Assembly: GCA_905221605.1 (NCBI GenBank)
Contig: CAJNDS010000880.1
Location: 7,501-55,273 of the forward strand
Direction: 5' to 3'
Length of the DNA: 47,773 nucleotides
Source: Symbiodinium natans
Lineage: Eukaryota; Sar; Dinophyceae; Suessiales; Symbiodiniaceae
Under the pieces are notes generated by a model. It was not told where the DNA came from and searched no databases. It saw only the letters and a list, made by a program, of their open reading frames with translations. Made by a program: the position numbers and the translations under genes. Shown in pieces: positions 22,601 to 31,649 of the stretch; position 1 is the stretch's first letter, and each line of letters begins with the position of its first letter.

Positions 22601-25600
22601 TATAAGGCCTTCCAATTTGGGGCTTGGCCCAATCCCTTGTAGGGTTATCTTTTCCCTGCAGCCTCCATTTAAGTTTTTCGCCCTTGGAGCATATCGGGGA
22701 AGGAAAGAGCTCAAATCTAGAAGCCAAGGCCCCGCAAATCGCCTCAAATCGAATACCAAGTTGGGTTTTACAAGCCCCCGACATTTCATGAATCGTTTGG
22801 CGTCTCGCGCCCCATGTCCCTACCCCATGTCCCTACATGGGATTTGGGGATTCTGTGTTTGAGGCTTCTGCGTAAGCGCTGTTCCTCTTCATAGCTCGTC
22901 CAGATCGTCCTGGGTTTAGAGTTTAGGGTTTAGGATTTAGGGCTTCGGGTTTCCCCAAGCCCCAATCCCTAAACCCCAAACCCTAAACTATCAATCCTCA
23001 CGCTGGAAAGATCCCCAGGCCATAGTTCCCAAGCCAAAATCCCCAACGCCTTGATACAGTAGAATCTGCCACCCGCGCTGGCACTTAGTCCTTGCATCTC
23101 CAGGTTTGCACACACACACACACCTTTGCAATTGTTGGCTTAGGGTTTAGGGTTTAGGGTTTAGGGTTTAGGGTTTAGGGTTTAGGGTTTAGGGTTTAGG
23201 GTTTAGGGTTTAGGGTTTAGGGCTTACAGCGTTGAGCCTGACAGCCGTTTTTTGATTTTTTGTTGATGCCCGAAGCTATATGAAGGAGTATGAATATTAC
23301 TGGCATTGGAGAGTGTGTATAGGGAGGGCTCCTTGTCTTGTTGGTGAGTGTATACATGGGGAGTCCATTTTTTACGTGCAGGGCCCCTTCAAGAGTGCGT
23401 AGAAACATGCTAGCAAAAAGCAATCCCAGCACCATAATGGAGATTGATCACTCTGCAGGTAGACAGTGTCACAGGCAAACCCCAAACCGCAAACCCTAAA
23501 CCCTAAAACCCCCTCTTCTTCCTGCAAGTGCAAAAGAAGCCCTCGATCCCAAATCTCTAGCAAACCCCTAGATCCTAACCCTCCCAGGCCCTCAACCCTG
23601 TGAACACTCAAGCCCAGAAGCCCCAAACCCCAAACCCTAAACCCCAAACCCCAAACCCTAAACCCCAAACCCTAAACCCCAAACCCTAGGCCCTAAACCC
23701 CAAACCCTAAACCCCAAACCCTAAACCCGAAACCCTAAACCCCAAACCCAAAACCCCAAACCTTAAACCACAAACCCTCAACCCCAAACCCTAAACCCCA
23801 AACCTAAACCCCAACCCGAAACCCTAAACCCCAAACCCTAAACCCCAAACCCTAAGCCCCAAACCCTAAACCCCAAACCCTAAACCCTAAACCCCAAACC
23901 CAAACAAGCCAAACGCGCAACCCCAAGCCCCAAACCATAAACCCCAAACCCTAAACCCCAAACCCTAAACCCCAAACCCTAAACCCTAAACCCTATAGAC
24001 CCTAGCCCCGGAAGCCGCAGGAGTTCAACAAGTTCGACCTGTACTCCAAGGCGGACTCGGTGCCAGACGTGGAGCTTGGGTTGAGCCAGGGTTTCGGGTT
24101 TCGGGTTTAGGGTTTAGGGTTTAGGGTTCAGGGTTTAGGGTTTAGGGTTTAGGGCATGGCTAGTTCTAAGTAGGGTTACAGGTGCCCTCGAAGGTTGTAG
24201 CCAGCTAGAACTACAGTTGCCCTGCTTATACCCCCACTTGTAACTACCCATGAACCTCCAAGTATCGGGCTTAGGATTTCCAGAGGCTTGGAATCAACAG
24301 GGTTTAGGGCCGTTTAGGGTTTAGGGTTTAGGGTTGAGGGTTTAGGGTTTAGGGTTTGGGGTTTGGGGTTTGGGGTTTAGGGGGTAGGGTTTAGGGCTTA
24401 GGGTTTAGGGTTTAGGGTTTTTCAACATCTTGAAGCCTAAGCCCGAAGAGGATAAGTGTTCAGGATTTGTGAAGGGGGCTGAGGCTGGCCTCTGGGCTTT
24501 GGCTTGGGAGTCCTAAACCCTCAACCCTCAACCCTAAACCCTAAACCTTGTTGATTCCTGGGAATCAGTTCGGAGGATGTGCTTCAGGCGCCATTCAATG
24601 GGTTCAGGTTGAGGGCCTGACATTGCAGGCTTTTTCGTTGAAACGCCTCTTGGGTTTATAGGGTTTAGGGTTTAGGGTTGAAAAGAAGGGCCCCGACAAA
24701 AAGGACAACACACCCGAAGCGCAAAACCAAAACAGCCAAGGAGAAGCTCAAGCCGTACTATGCGTGCCTGTGGCGTCGATGGTACTGCCCAGTAACCCGA
24801 AACCCTAAACCCTGACAACAGTTCTTAAATCTTCTGCTTGGGGCTGTTCAAGCTGAAGGGTCGCAGGTTTGGGTGATACCCCAGGGTTTAACAACATGAG
24901 TGAGCGCAGAGCGTGTCCGGAGGTGATTTCGCTGTGGTTGGTGCTGGTCTAGTGGACTACTCGTGCCTGACAACTACTTCGAGTAGAGTTTCGGAATTTG
25001 CGACATCTTGCCGAAGGTACCTACGCGCCCTATTTGGGGGTTACTGTGCTCTTGTGCAGCGGCCCGCGCTATGCGTAGTTGTCCTGCCGTAGAATTCCAA
25101 GGGACGCCCAGTAGTGTTTAGGATGCCTTGCCAAGCCGCAACCGAAAAACCCCAGAATTTAGGGTGTGAGGCTGTCGAAAGTGGACTCTTGACCCCTCCC
25201 CAAAGCAACCCACCACTTATTTCCAAGTAGTTCCCACTTCCCTAAACATGCACTTCAACACCTTGCTTGCTTTCTTTCATTCCTTTAGTGCATCTATGAA
25301 CGCTCAAGTTGTTTTCCTATGATAGTTGGCTGTTGTATACAGAAGCATACCATACAACACAAGATCATGTTCCATCACGTGCTTTTCACAGCAGAATATT
25401 CCGAAGGTGGCCTATAAAGTTCAGGCTGTTGGGTTGAGGCTCCCGCCTTTGGGTTTTAGGTTTTTGGATTTTGGGTTTACCCAAGGGCTCCTATGTAGTA
25501 CCTTTTTGGGGTAGTACACGAGAATCGCCTATACCTAGCCCAAAAAGGAACTACATTGGAGCCTTTGGGTAGAACCTTACATTGCGGCCGCGTTCCGCGA

Positions 25601-25994
25601 CTGCAGGCCGAGTACGCCCGAGTACGCCCGAGTACGCCCGGTCATACCCGGTCATACCCGGTCATACCCGGTCATACCCGGTCATACCCGGGCATACCCG
25701 GTCATACCCGGTCATACCCGGGCATACCCGGGCATACCCGGTCATACCCGGGCATACCCGGTCATACCGTCCCGTGGTTTTCCGCAGTCGCGGTTTCCCG
25801 TCACAGTGCTTACATTAAACCCTAAACCCTAAACCTTAAACCCTAAACCCTAAACCCTAAACCCTAAACCCGTAGGCTTTTTGGATTCAGCGCTTAGGCG
25901 ACCTAAACCTTAAACCCCCGCACCTTTGAGCCCGACAGTTCGGGCAAGGACTCTACTGAAGAAGTACAACCTCGATGGCAAGCTCCGGTGGTGA
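13643..25994 (+). CDS. MIOX: Myo-inositol oxygenase (MIOX), 14 exons, complete C-terminus
   Basis: Di-iron dioxygenase that cleaves myo-inositol with O2 to D-glucuronate. Exons: 13643-13710, 14651-14736, 15516-15560, 15722-15782, 16627-16676 (or 16679), 17239-17305, 18497-18591, 19118-19164, 20554-20616, 21515-21605, 22477-22539, 24021-24071, 24741-24763, 25949-25994 (TGA 25992-25994). They join in frame to about 285 residues, the usual MIOX length. Seen in order: DSFRNYETSPRQESVA, YGLMHRNQT, DELVDDSDPDVDIPNS, IHDFQTAERIRE, WFHLVGLLHDLGK, PQWAVVGDTFPVGC, NGMYKPGCG, FSWGHDEYMY, IRLHSFYPWH, FNKFDLYSK, KLKPYYA, KKYNLDGKLRW-stop. All six iron ligands of mammalian MIOX (His98, His123, Asp124, His194, His220, Asp253) have counterparts. 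The join 14736/15516 is 3-4 residues short of homologues, so a microexon may be missed. An ATG at 13692 could be the start of a stand-alone gene; otherwise exon 1 continues from the IolG-like gene. Confidence 0.93.
14314..14422. mobile_element. Foldback-like element, family E
   Basis: CTACTATGTTTTTCTTAAGA then ACCCCAAAAG on the left, GGGTGGGCTTTTTAACC on the right, imperfect pairing. In MIOX intron 13711-14650. Confidence 0.45.
14651..14736 (+). CDS. MIOX: MIOX exon 2
   Basis: Reads NYETSPRQESVAATYGLMHR then NQTAAWLA. It completes FRNY with the preceding exon. GAAAC is present both at the donor (13711) and at the start of this exon (14651). The downstream donor is GTGAGT. Confidence 0.9.
14755..14863 (+). 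repeat. TTTAGGG array, near-perfect
   Basis: About 15 uninterrupted units. Starts about 18 bp after the donor of MIOX exon 14651-14736. Confidence 0.92.
15830..15930. mobile_element. Foldback-like element, family E
   Basis: GCTTGCTTAAGAACCTCAAA pairs imperfectly with TTTTGCGAAGGGGGGGTTCT. In MIOX intron 15783-16626. Confidence 0.45.
16627..16679 (+). CDS. MIOX: MIOX exon 5, first iron ligand
   Basis: Reads IHDFQTAERIREQWPGE. The histidine before DFQTAE matches His98 of mammalian MIOX. The preceding GC-donor intron 15783-16626 joins DIPN and S, giving DIPNSIHDFQTAE. The donor may be GA at 16677 or GT at 16680. Confidence 0.92.
17239..17305 (+). CDS. MIOX: MIOX exon 6, HD iron-binding motif
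   Basis: Reads EFDWFHLVGLLHDLGK, the HD-domain metal motif with two iron ligands and the substrate-binding lysine. The 3' boundary is less certain: a GA donor at 17306 keeps frame with exon 18497-18591 (FLEDALPQWAVVGDTFPVGC), leaving VALAKVC between, close to the plant enzymes in length. Confidence 0.92.
18609..18708 (+). repeat. TTTAGGG array, near-perfect
   Basis: About 14 units. Starts 18 bp after the donor of MIOX exon 18497-18591. Confidence 0.92.
18827..18941. mobile_element. Family D foldback-like element
   Basis: AGTAGGCCTTTATTCCCTTT ... GACCAAAAGGGCCCCGTTTTTA ending CTCTTGGGTCTAG. Similar copies at 19422-19540, 38321-38430, 39400-39530 and 40054-40163. In MIOX intron 18592-19117. 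Confidence 0.6.
19422..19540. mobile_element. Family D foldback-like element
   Basis: GAAGTAGGCCCTGATTCCCT ... ACCAAAAAGGGG ... CTCTTGGGTCTAG. In MIOX intron 19165-20553, the intron next to the one holding the copy at 18827. Confidence 0.6.
19617..19770 (-). repeat. CCCTACA block followed by CCCTAAA array
   Basis: Four CCCTACA variant units, then about 17 CCCTAAA units. The variant is confined to one end, showing local spread of a mutant unit. In MIOX intron 19165-20553. Confidence 0.9.
20554..20616 (+). CDS. MIOX: MIOX exon 9, SWGHDE
   Basis: Reads NGMYKPGCGITKLMFSWGHD. With the GA donor at 19165 it restores TKNGMY (plant MIOX has TKNGVY), and with the GT donor at 20617 it restores SWGHDEYMY. 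The GHD histidine is the ligand equivalent to His194. Confidence 0.93.
20901..20997. mobile_element. MITE-like element, family B
   Basis: GGGGCCTGAATAGTTAGAAT through GGGACCATAAGGGAGCATTT and TTATTATTCCGACC. In MIOX intron 20617-21514. Confidence 0.6.
21515..21605 (+). CDS. MIOX: MIOX exon 10, HSFYPWH
   Basis: Reads YMYRMLKFNGCTIPEHGLNM then IRLHSFYPWH, carrying the His220-equivalent ligand. It ends CAC|GCCGCT (GC donor) and joins DKGAYAQF in exon 22477-22539, matching the spacing of plant HKAGAY. Confidence 0.93.
23138..23222 (+). repeat. TTTAGGG array
   Basis: About 12 perfect units, preceded by (CA)n. In MIOX intron 22540-24020. Confidence 0.92.
23620..23998 (-). repeat. Alternating CCCCAAA/CCCTAAA 14-bp higher-order array
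   Basis: Over about 380 bp the units alternate CCCCAAA and CCCTAAA, so the repeating unit is 14 bp. Ends 22 bp before MIOX exon 24021-24071. Confidence 0.85.
24021..24071 (+). CDS. MIOX: MIOX exon 12, FNKFDLYSK
   Basis: Reads EFNKFDLYSKADSVPDV, with the aspartate equivalent to ligand Asp253. The downstream intron 24072-24740 starts GAGCTTGG and ends CCAAG|GAG, so a short CTTGG/CCAAG inverted repeat lies inside a GAG direct repeat. Confidence 0.93.
25478..25571. mobile_element. Foldback element with 33-bp arms (family G)
   Basis: TACCCAAGGGCTCCTATGTA at the left end pairs with TACATTGGAGCCTTTGGGTA at the right end; about 30 of 33 positions match by hand. In MIOX intron 24764-25948. Confidence 0.75.
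25612..25770 (+). repeat. 10-bp minisatellite bounded by inverted repeat
   Basis: Three CGAGTACGCC units followed by about 13 CGGTCATACC/CGGGCATACC units. CCGCGACTGC (25595-25604) and its exact inverse GCAGTCGCGG (25784-25793) flank the array. In MIOX intron 24764-25948. The two ORFs through it (HTRSYPGIPG-type) are repeat artefacts. Confidence 0.9.
25949..25994 (+). CDS. MIOX: MIOX last exon and stop
   Basis: Reads TLLKKYNLDGKLRW then TGA, equivalent to the family ending LINKYFPAKLKW. Joined to KLKPYYA of exon 24741-24763 through a GT donor at 24764. Intron 24764-25948 contains the foldback element at 25478 and the 10-bp minisatellite. Confidence 0.92.
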
Positions 25995-26497
25995 GCGAGT
26001 TTTGAAGGGGGAAGTCCGGAGGAGTAGGTTCAGGGGTTTCGGGTTTAGGGTTTAGGGTTTAGGGTTTAGGGGTTTAGGGGTTTAGGGGTTTAGGGTTCAG
26101 GGTTCAGGGTTTAGGGTTTAGGGTTTAGGGTTCAGGGTTCAGGGGTTTAGGGTTAGTAAAGTACCAAGGCTTTGGGGTGTGGGGTGTTCGTTCTCGCTTC
26201 TCCAATAATTAGTACTGTTGGAACGCCTGACTCTTAGACTTGCGCGTTCTTGAGTCAGCGCAAATCTGCAAGATTCAGCTTTCATTTCCTTGGGTATGGG
26301 GGGGGGGGGGTGTGGAAGTATGGTATGGATTTTTCGCGCTGGAGTTGAAACTGTTGAGGCTAAACCCGAAACCCTAAACCCTAGCCCTAAACCGCAAACC
26401 CTAAACCCTAACCCCTAACCCTAAAGCCTAAACCCTGCACAAGCAGGCAGACTAGGAGCCGTCGAGGTTTAGGTCTAGAGGGTTTAGGGCTCAGAGG

Positions 26498-26605
26498 TTG
26501 GGATGCTCCCCCTTATACTAACAGTCCTTAATAGGGATCATCATGGGGGGGGGGGGGGTACTGTAATCCCTTATTAGGGACTGTTAGTATAGGGGAGCAT
26601 CTCAA
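26498..26605. mobile_element. MITE-like foldback, family A, best-preserved copy
   Basis: Left arm TTGGGATGCTCCCCCTTATA, continuing CTAACAGTCCTTAATAGGGA, pairs almost perfectly with the right arm TAATCCCTTATTAGGGACTG, continuing TTAGTATAGGGGAGCATCTCAA. The loop has a G homopolymer. Lies just downstream of MIOX. Confidence 0.75.
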
Positions 26606-27435
26606 TTTAGAGTCTTAGAGGCCTTCGTGGGTTCGCAGGGCTGCGAGTTCGGAATTCCCCCGGTTTCCTCAAGCGGTGCTGTGCATTTCTCCACGCCCTA
26701 GAGGTTTCAAGGAGAACCGGCCATGAGGGAGAGATGGAGGAGCGCCAAAACCCTAAACCCTAGCCCTAAACCCTAAACCCTAAACCCTAAACCCTAGCCC
26801 TAAACCCCAAACCCTAAACCCCAAACCCCAAACCCGAAACCAACTGTAGCAGGTGGTTCCGTGTCCTAATTCACCTGCAAGCTTTAACAAGCCCCTAGGC
26901 CCTAAACATTTTTAGTTCGGGGTTTAGGGTTTAGGGTTTAGGGTGTAGGGTGTAGGGTTTAGGGTGATTATGCTTTTTTTTAAAAACATATAGGGGCCGC
27001 CCCTGAGGCAACCCTAAACCCTCAATGCTCTACAACCATAAACCCCACATGCGCATCCTGCAACTCCGCATCCTACACGGAATCTAGGAGTTCAGGTTCT
27101 TAGGGATTTAGGAGGGTTTAGGGTTTAGGGTTTAGGGTTTAGTGGGTTCTTTAGAGTGTTGGGTTTAGCGTTTCAGGGGTTTCGAGTGTTAATTAGGGTT
27201 CTGGGCTTAGGGTTTCAAAATCCTAAACCCCTAAACCCTAAGCCCTAGGCACTTAGATGTTTATGGTCCCAACTGCTATACGCACCCACTGGTCCATGTC
27301 TGGACGCGAAGGAAACTCGAGCTTTTCTGTCTTTGTAGACCTCAACCCCAAACCCTAAACCCTTTCAGCCCATCCTGAACTAGCTGGGCCGTTGGGGCAT
27401 GTGGGCCAACCTAGCTAAACGCCACCTGAACCCCA

Positions 27436-27545
27436 AACCCTAAACCCTAAAACCCTAAAACCCTAAAACCCTAAAACCCTAAAACCCTAAAACACTAAAA
27501 CCCTAAACCCTAAAACCCTAAACCCTAAAACCCTAAACCCTAAAC
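27436..27545 (-). repeat. CCCTAAAA octamer array
   Basis: Eight-base units CCCTAAAA dominate, the unit known from Chlamydomonas telomeres, mixed with CCCTAAA. A shorter CCCTAAAA/CCCCAAAA block is at 3465-3530. Confidence 0.85.
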
Positions 27546-28419
27546 GCTACAATCAAGCCTCGGAGGTCCAACCTTAAGGTCTTAAGCCATCGTCCTCTCA
27601 CGCTGGCGGCCTTGGGCCTGCCTTGGTGGTGCATGTTTCGCTGTGGTCCGGGCGCCTCCCACGATCCTGGTACCATCCTTGGCCCCGGAAATTCTAAGGT
27701 TTAGGGGTTAGGGGCTAGAGGTCAGGGTTTAGAGTCTAACGCCCGAATCCCTAAACCCCATTCCCAAAACCTAAAGCCTCAAATAAGCAGTTTTAAGGTT
27801 TTGGGGCCTGAGGGGTTTGGGCGTTTAACGGTGGAGGGGTTAGGGGTTGAAGGGCAGGGTGTTGAGATGTGATGAGCGTTCAGTGTTGTTTCGCGGTCTG
27901 AGTTTTTAGGGTTGTGGGTTTAGGGGTTTAGGTTTAGCATGTAGAGTCAGGGGGGGGCTTATGAGGGGGGGCTTCGGGTAGAAACTTTGGACTACTATAG
28001 CTGTGGCACCCTGCATGCAGCTACCGCTACACCCGGAACCCTGCCCCCTTATCCGTTCAACTAAACCCTAAACCCGTTGACCTTCATGGCTTGTGCCCTG
28101 ACGACTCATGATGGGATCCTGCAGAATCCTGTATTGCCCCTCCCCCTGCTCCCCTTACAACCCTAAACCCTAAACCCTAAACCTTAAACCCACAACAGAA
28201 GATCGAGCTTGTTTGGGCCTCAGAGAGGTGGTCGGCGGCGTTGGTACCTTTCATCTTTACAGTGGTTTCCGAAATGAGGGGGACCTTATTGGGGTCCTTA
28301 GTATAAGGGGCTCCTACTTTTTGGGGGTCTACTTTAGGGGTCCCGCCATGGTTTAGGGTTTAGGGCTTAGGGCTAAGGGTTTAGGGATACGAGCCCTAAA
28401 GCTTGCCGGCTCGTTGGAG

Positions 28420-28469
28420 GCATCTGCACCAGTAGTCTACGTGGCGTCCTCTTTGCTCCTGATGGCGAG
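28420..28469 (+). CDS. Exon-like segment, unassigned
   Basis: After GGAG|G the frame reads ICTSSLRGVLFAPDGE and reaches GAG|GAGG, a GA-type donor as used by the genes upstream. Amino-acid content looks coding. I do not recognise the family and cannot chain it to neighbours. Confidence 0.25.
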
Positions 28470-28497
28470 GAGGCGTCCAGATTTGTTCCAACTGCCT

Positions 28498-28626
28498 GAC
28501 CTTTCTGACCAAAAACTCCATAAACATTGTTTAAGGTTTAAGGTTAAGGGTTTAGGGTTTAGGGTTTAGGGTTTGGGGTTTGGGGTTTAGGGCTGTTTTT
28601 TTTAGACCTTTCTGACCAAAAACTCC
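28498..28626. repeat. 22-bp direct duplication flanking telomere-like insert
   Basis: GACCTTTCTGACCAAAAACT then CC occurs at 28498-28519 and again, identical, at 28605-28626. The 85 bp between them are mostly TTTAGGG/TTTAAGG/TTTGGGG units. Confidence 0.9.
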
Positions 28627-29414
28627 TCCAACAGGTTGCGGGTAAGGGGTTTTGAGGGTCGAGGATGTGGCGGAGTTTCGGCCTTCCGTCCTCCTTCCTT
28701 GCAGGTACTAGGGTTTAGGGTTTGGGGTTTAGGGTTTAGGGTTTAGGGTTTAGGGTTTAGGGTTTAGGGTTCCCTGGCCTGCCTTCTGGGGTTTCGGAAG
28801 TTGACTTCGGTTTTTTGGTTAGCTCCTTAGGAATGGTTTAGGGTTTAAGGTTTAGGGTTTCGGGTTTAGGGATTCAGGATGTCTTTTTGTTGTTGTTGGG
28901 TCTAGAATTTAAGTTTAGGGTTTGGGTTTATGCTTTATAGGGTTTTGGGTTAAGGGTTTAGGGCCAGGGAGCTGGGTTCTAGGGTTTAGCAGACCAACGC
29001 CCCCCCCCCACCCCACCCCCCAATGTTTAGAGTCTAGGGTTTACGGTTTTGCGTTGACAGATGTCAGTGTTGGGCTTTATTTAAGGATTTTGGATGTACG
29101 ATCTCGGTTGCCTCCCTTTTAGACCCTCGGCGAAGGCCTGTCAGTAGTCGGGCATGCCCCCAAAATTGGACAGTACCCTCTTGTGTTGAAGACTGCGTGT
29201 GTGTCTGGAGCAGGGTGAGGATTACTGTGTGATGCCAGCTGAAGGAGCCACCATTCTAAGGGAAGTTACGTGCTTAAGATGGTCCCTTACTTTCCTTAAA
29301 CGGTTCTGAAGTATGGGCTTAGGTTGAAAGGGCTTTACAACGGGAATGTAAAGGTTCCCCAAGTCAGGGCCCACATTCAGGGGCCACGCACCACGCAAGT
29401 ACCTAAGAACCACC

Positions 29415-29597
29415 CCCTAAACCCTAAACCCTAAACCCTAAACCCTAAACCCTAAACCCTAAACCCTAAACCCTAAACCCTAAACCCTAAACCCTAAACC
29501 CTAAACCCTAAACCCTAAACCCTAAACCCTAACCCTAAACCCTAAACCCTAAACCCTAAACCCTAAACCCTAAACCCTAAACCCTAAACCCTAAACC
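29415..29597 (-). repeat. CCCTAAA array, longest in window
   Basis: About 26 units over 183 bp with a single 6-mer slip. Confidence 0.95.
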
Positions 29598-30775
29598 GGT
29601 CAGAAGGGCCAGGTGCGAAGAGCACTTTTGCGTGGCACTTTTAGAGCCACCGGCTGACTTTCATCGGCTATGCTGCAGCACGTTTGCTTTGCCTGCACGG
29701 CCGCCCAGTTGTCTGAAGTCACCCTTTTGCAGCGGGTTCGGCAATCGCCACAAGAGAAGGTTTAAAACTATGCCCGAACTCAAGCCCTTACACTTGCATG
29801 CATGGACACCTGCAGTGCTTTAATTTGGCCAACTTGCACGTTTTTTTTCTCCCAAATTTGGAATTCATGCCGCCGAAGATGTTTGACCCAGCTTGCCGCC
29901 CACGACATGCCCGTGGCCGCAAGGCAGCCAGGTCCGTGTTCGAGCTGCCGAAAGGGGGGAATCCTAGCCAAAAGCCCCAAACTCGGAGCCGTAAAGCTTC
30001 CTGGCCCCAAACTGATTCTGGGGCTTAAAGCCTGTTGGGTTCAATTTTGGGCTCAGGGTGGGGGGGGGGGGGGGGGTGGGTGGGGGGTGGAAGGTGTCAG
30101 GATTCAGGATTCGATTCGTTTCTGGGTGGGAAACGTGGCATCTGGTAGGGCGGTGGAGGGTTGAGGACCCTGTTGAGCCCTAAACCCAGAACCCTAGACT
30201 CGGGCTTTAGGGTTCTCGTTTCAAGCTGGGAAGGAAGCGCTGCGTGGTTTGAATACGAGTGGCCGTGCCCCTTTGTTAAGGGCTTTCGATTTATGGTTTA
30301 GGGTTTAGGACCCCCAATTCGGGAATTCGACGTGCAGAATTCGTGGTCAATACACCGAATACCAATACCTCAGCTCCATAATATTCTGAATCTGGAGCAC
30401 ATTTTCCTGCCCAGATGTCCGCTGTGATTTTGCCAGCCAGGGCTCTGTTAGCCTAAAGACTACAAGCCCGCCAGATGTTGGTTAGCCCCAGTCATTACCT
30501 CTGAGCTTGGAGTGTATTCTTGCAGCGCTCCGCTTTCGATGGAGCGCGCCAACTTCGCAACCAAAAATGCCGAGGGTTGCAGGCCCTGAGCGCAGGATGC
30601 TCAGACTCTTTAGGGTTCAGGGTTTAGGGTTTAGGGTTTAGGGCTTAAGGTTTAGGATTTCGGATTTGTTTTTTTACTTTGGTCCCTACAGACTAGAGAC
30701 TTCGATCCTGCTCCCGGCTCCTGAGATTTCTTCAGCGTCTTAGCGAGGAGAGCGCGTCTTCTCATTGTGGAATCT

Positions 30776-30862
30776 AGGGGCCTTCATAATTAGAAAAGGG
30801 TTTTGGAGTGTTTTTATGGTACAGCTATAAGGGGACCACCAGGGAGCACTATTTGTAATCAA
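30776..30862. mobile_element. MITE-like element, family B, one end lost
   Basis: GGGGCCTTCATAATTAGAAA through GGGGACCACCAGGGAGCACT. The right end runs into a CCCTAAA array. Confidence 0.55.
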
Positions 30863-31649
30863 CCCTAAACCCTAAACCCTAAACCCTAAACCCTAAACCC
30901 TAAACCCTAAACCCTAAACCCTAAACCCTGGACTGCCACAAACTCTTGGACCCATGGACACAATGAGCTTGAAGTGGGCCGATTACATTTATCCGCGATG
31001 GTAAGTAGCAGAAGTATCATAGGGAGTCAAGTGACGAAAAGCACACCTCCAGCTATCAAGCGCTCCCAAAGTAGATGTCGTCGTCCTCGTCGTCGTCGTC
31101 GTCGTCGTGGTGGTAGTGGTAGCAGCATCAGTCGATGTAGCGGCAGCAGGAATGGTAGGACTAGTCGTGATGATAGGTATTGTTGTTGTTCATTTATATT
31201 TATTTCATATGATTGATCTTATGGTTCTTACTATTCTTATGCAGATTGGTATTCTTAGCGGTATTGGTATTCGTGTATTCTTCTCCTGATTCGATCAATG
31301 CTTTAGCTTGTCTTTACTTGTGGTGGATCTTCCTTTTTTCTGTTCTTCTCCATTTTTGTAAGTTTATCTTGTGTATGTAGTTAGTTGACTCTCTTAAACC
31401 CTGAACCCTAAACCCTGAACCCTAAACCCTAACCCTGCTGTTCTCATTGCTATGGCTCCTTTCAGTATCTCCGAAGCTCATGGAAATCAACAAGAACCCA
31501 AAGGTCCCCAACTCCGGCAAGAGAGGGTTTAGAGGGTTTGGGGTTTAGGTGTAGGGTTTAGGGTTTAGGGTTTAGGGTTTAGGGTTTAGGGTTTAGGGTT
31601 TAGGGTTTAGGGTTTTGGGTGTTGGGTTTTGGGTTTAGAGTGGCGCGAG

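Larger units (their letters stand above)
25995..31649. other. No confirmed gene; telomere-like DNA, foldbacks and exon-like bits
   Basis: Holds TTTAGGG/CCCTAAA arrays (for example 26040-26150, 27436-27545, 28720-28770, 29415-29597, 31551-31615), foldbacks at 26498 and 30776, the 22-bp duplication at 28498, and a (CGT)n tract near 31077-31112. Open, coding-looking stretches occur at about 27560-27700, 28195-28260, 29215-29330 and 30954-30998 (the last followed by GTAAGT), but I recognise none. Confidence 0.5.

Noticed and set aside
24923-24952. Alternative last MIOX exon reading VISLWLVLV-stop
   Set aside because: The exon at 25949-25994 gives the conserved ending KKYNLDGKLRW, a far better match.
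25612-25770. CRISPR array
   Set aside because: The 10-bp units are directly tandem with no spacers, in a eukaryotic intron.
31077-31289. Arg/Ser-rich or Val-rich small proteins
   Set aside because: Frames through a (CGT)n tract; composition reflects the microsatellite.
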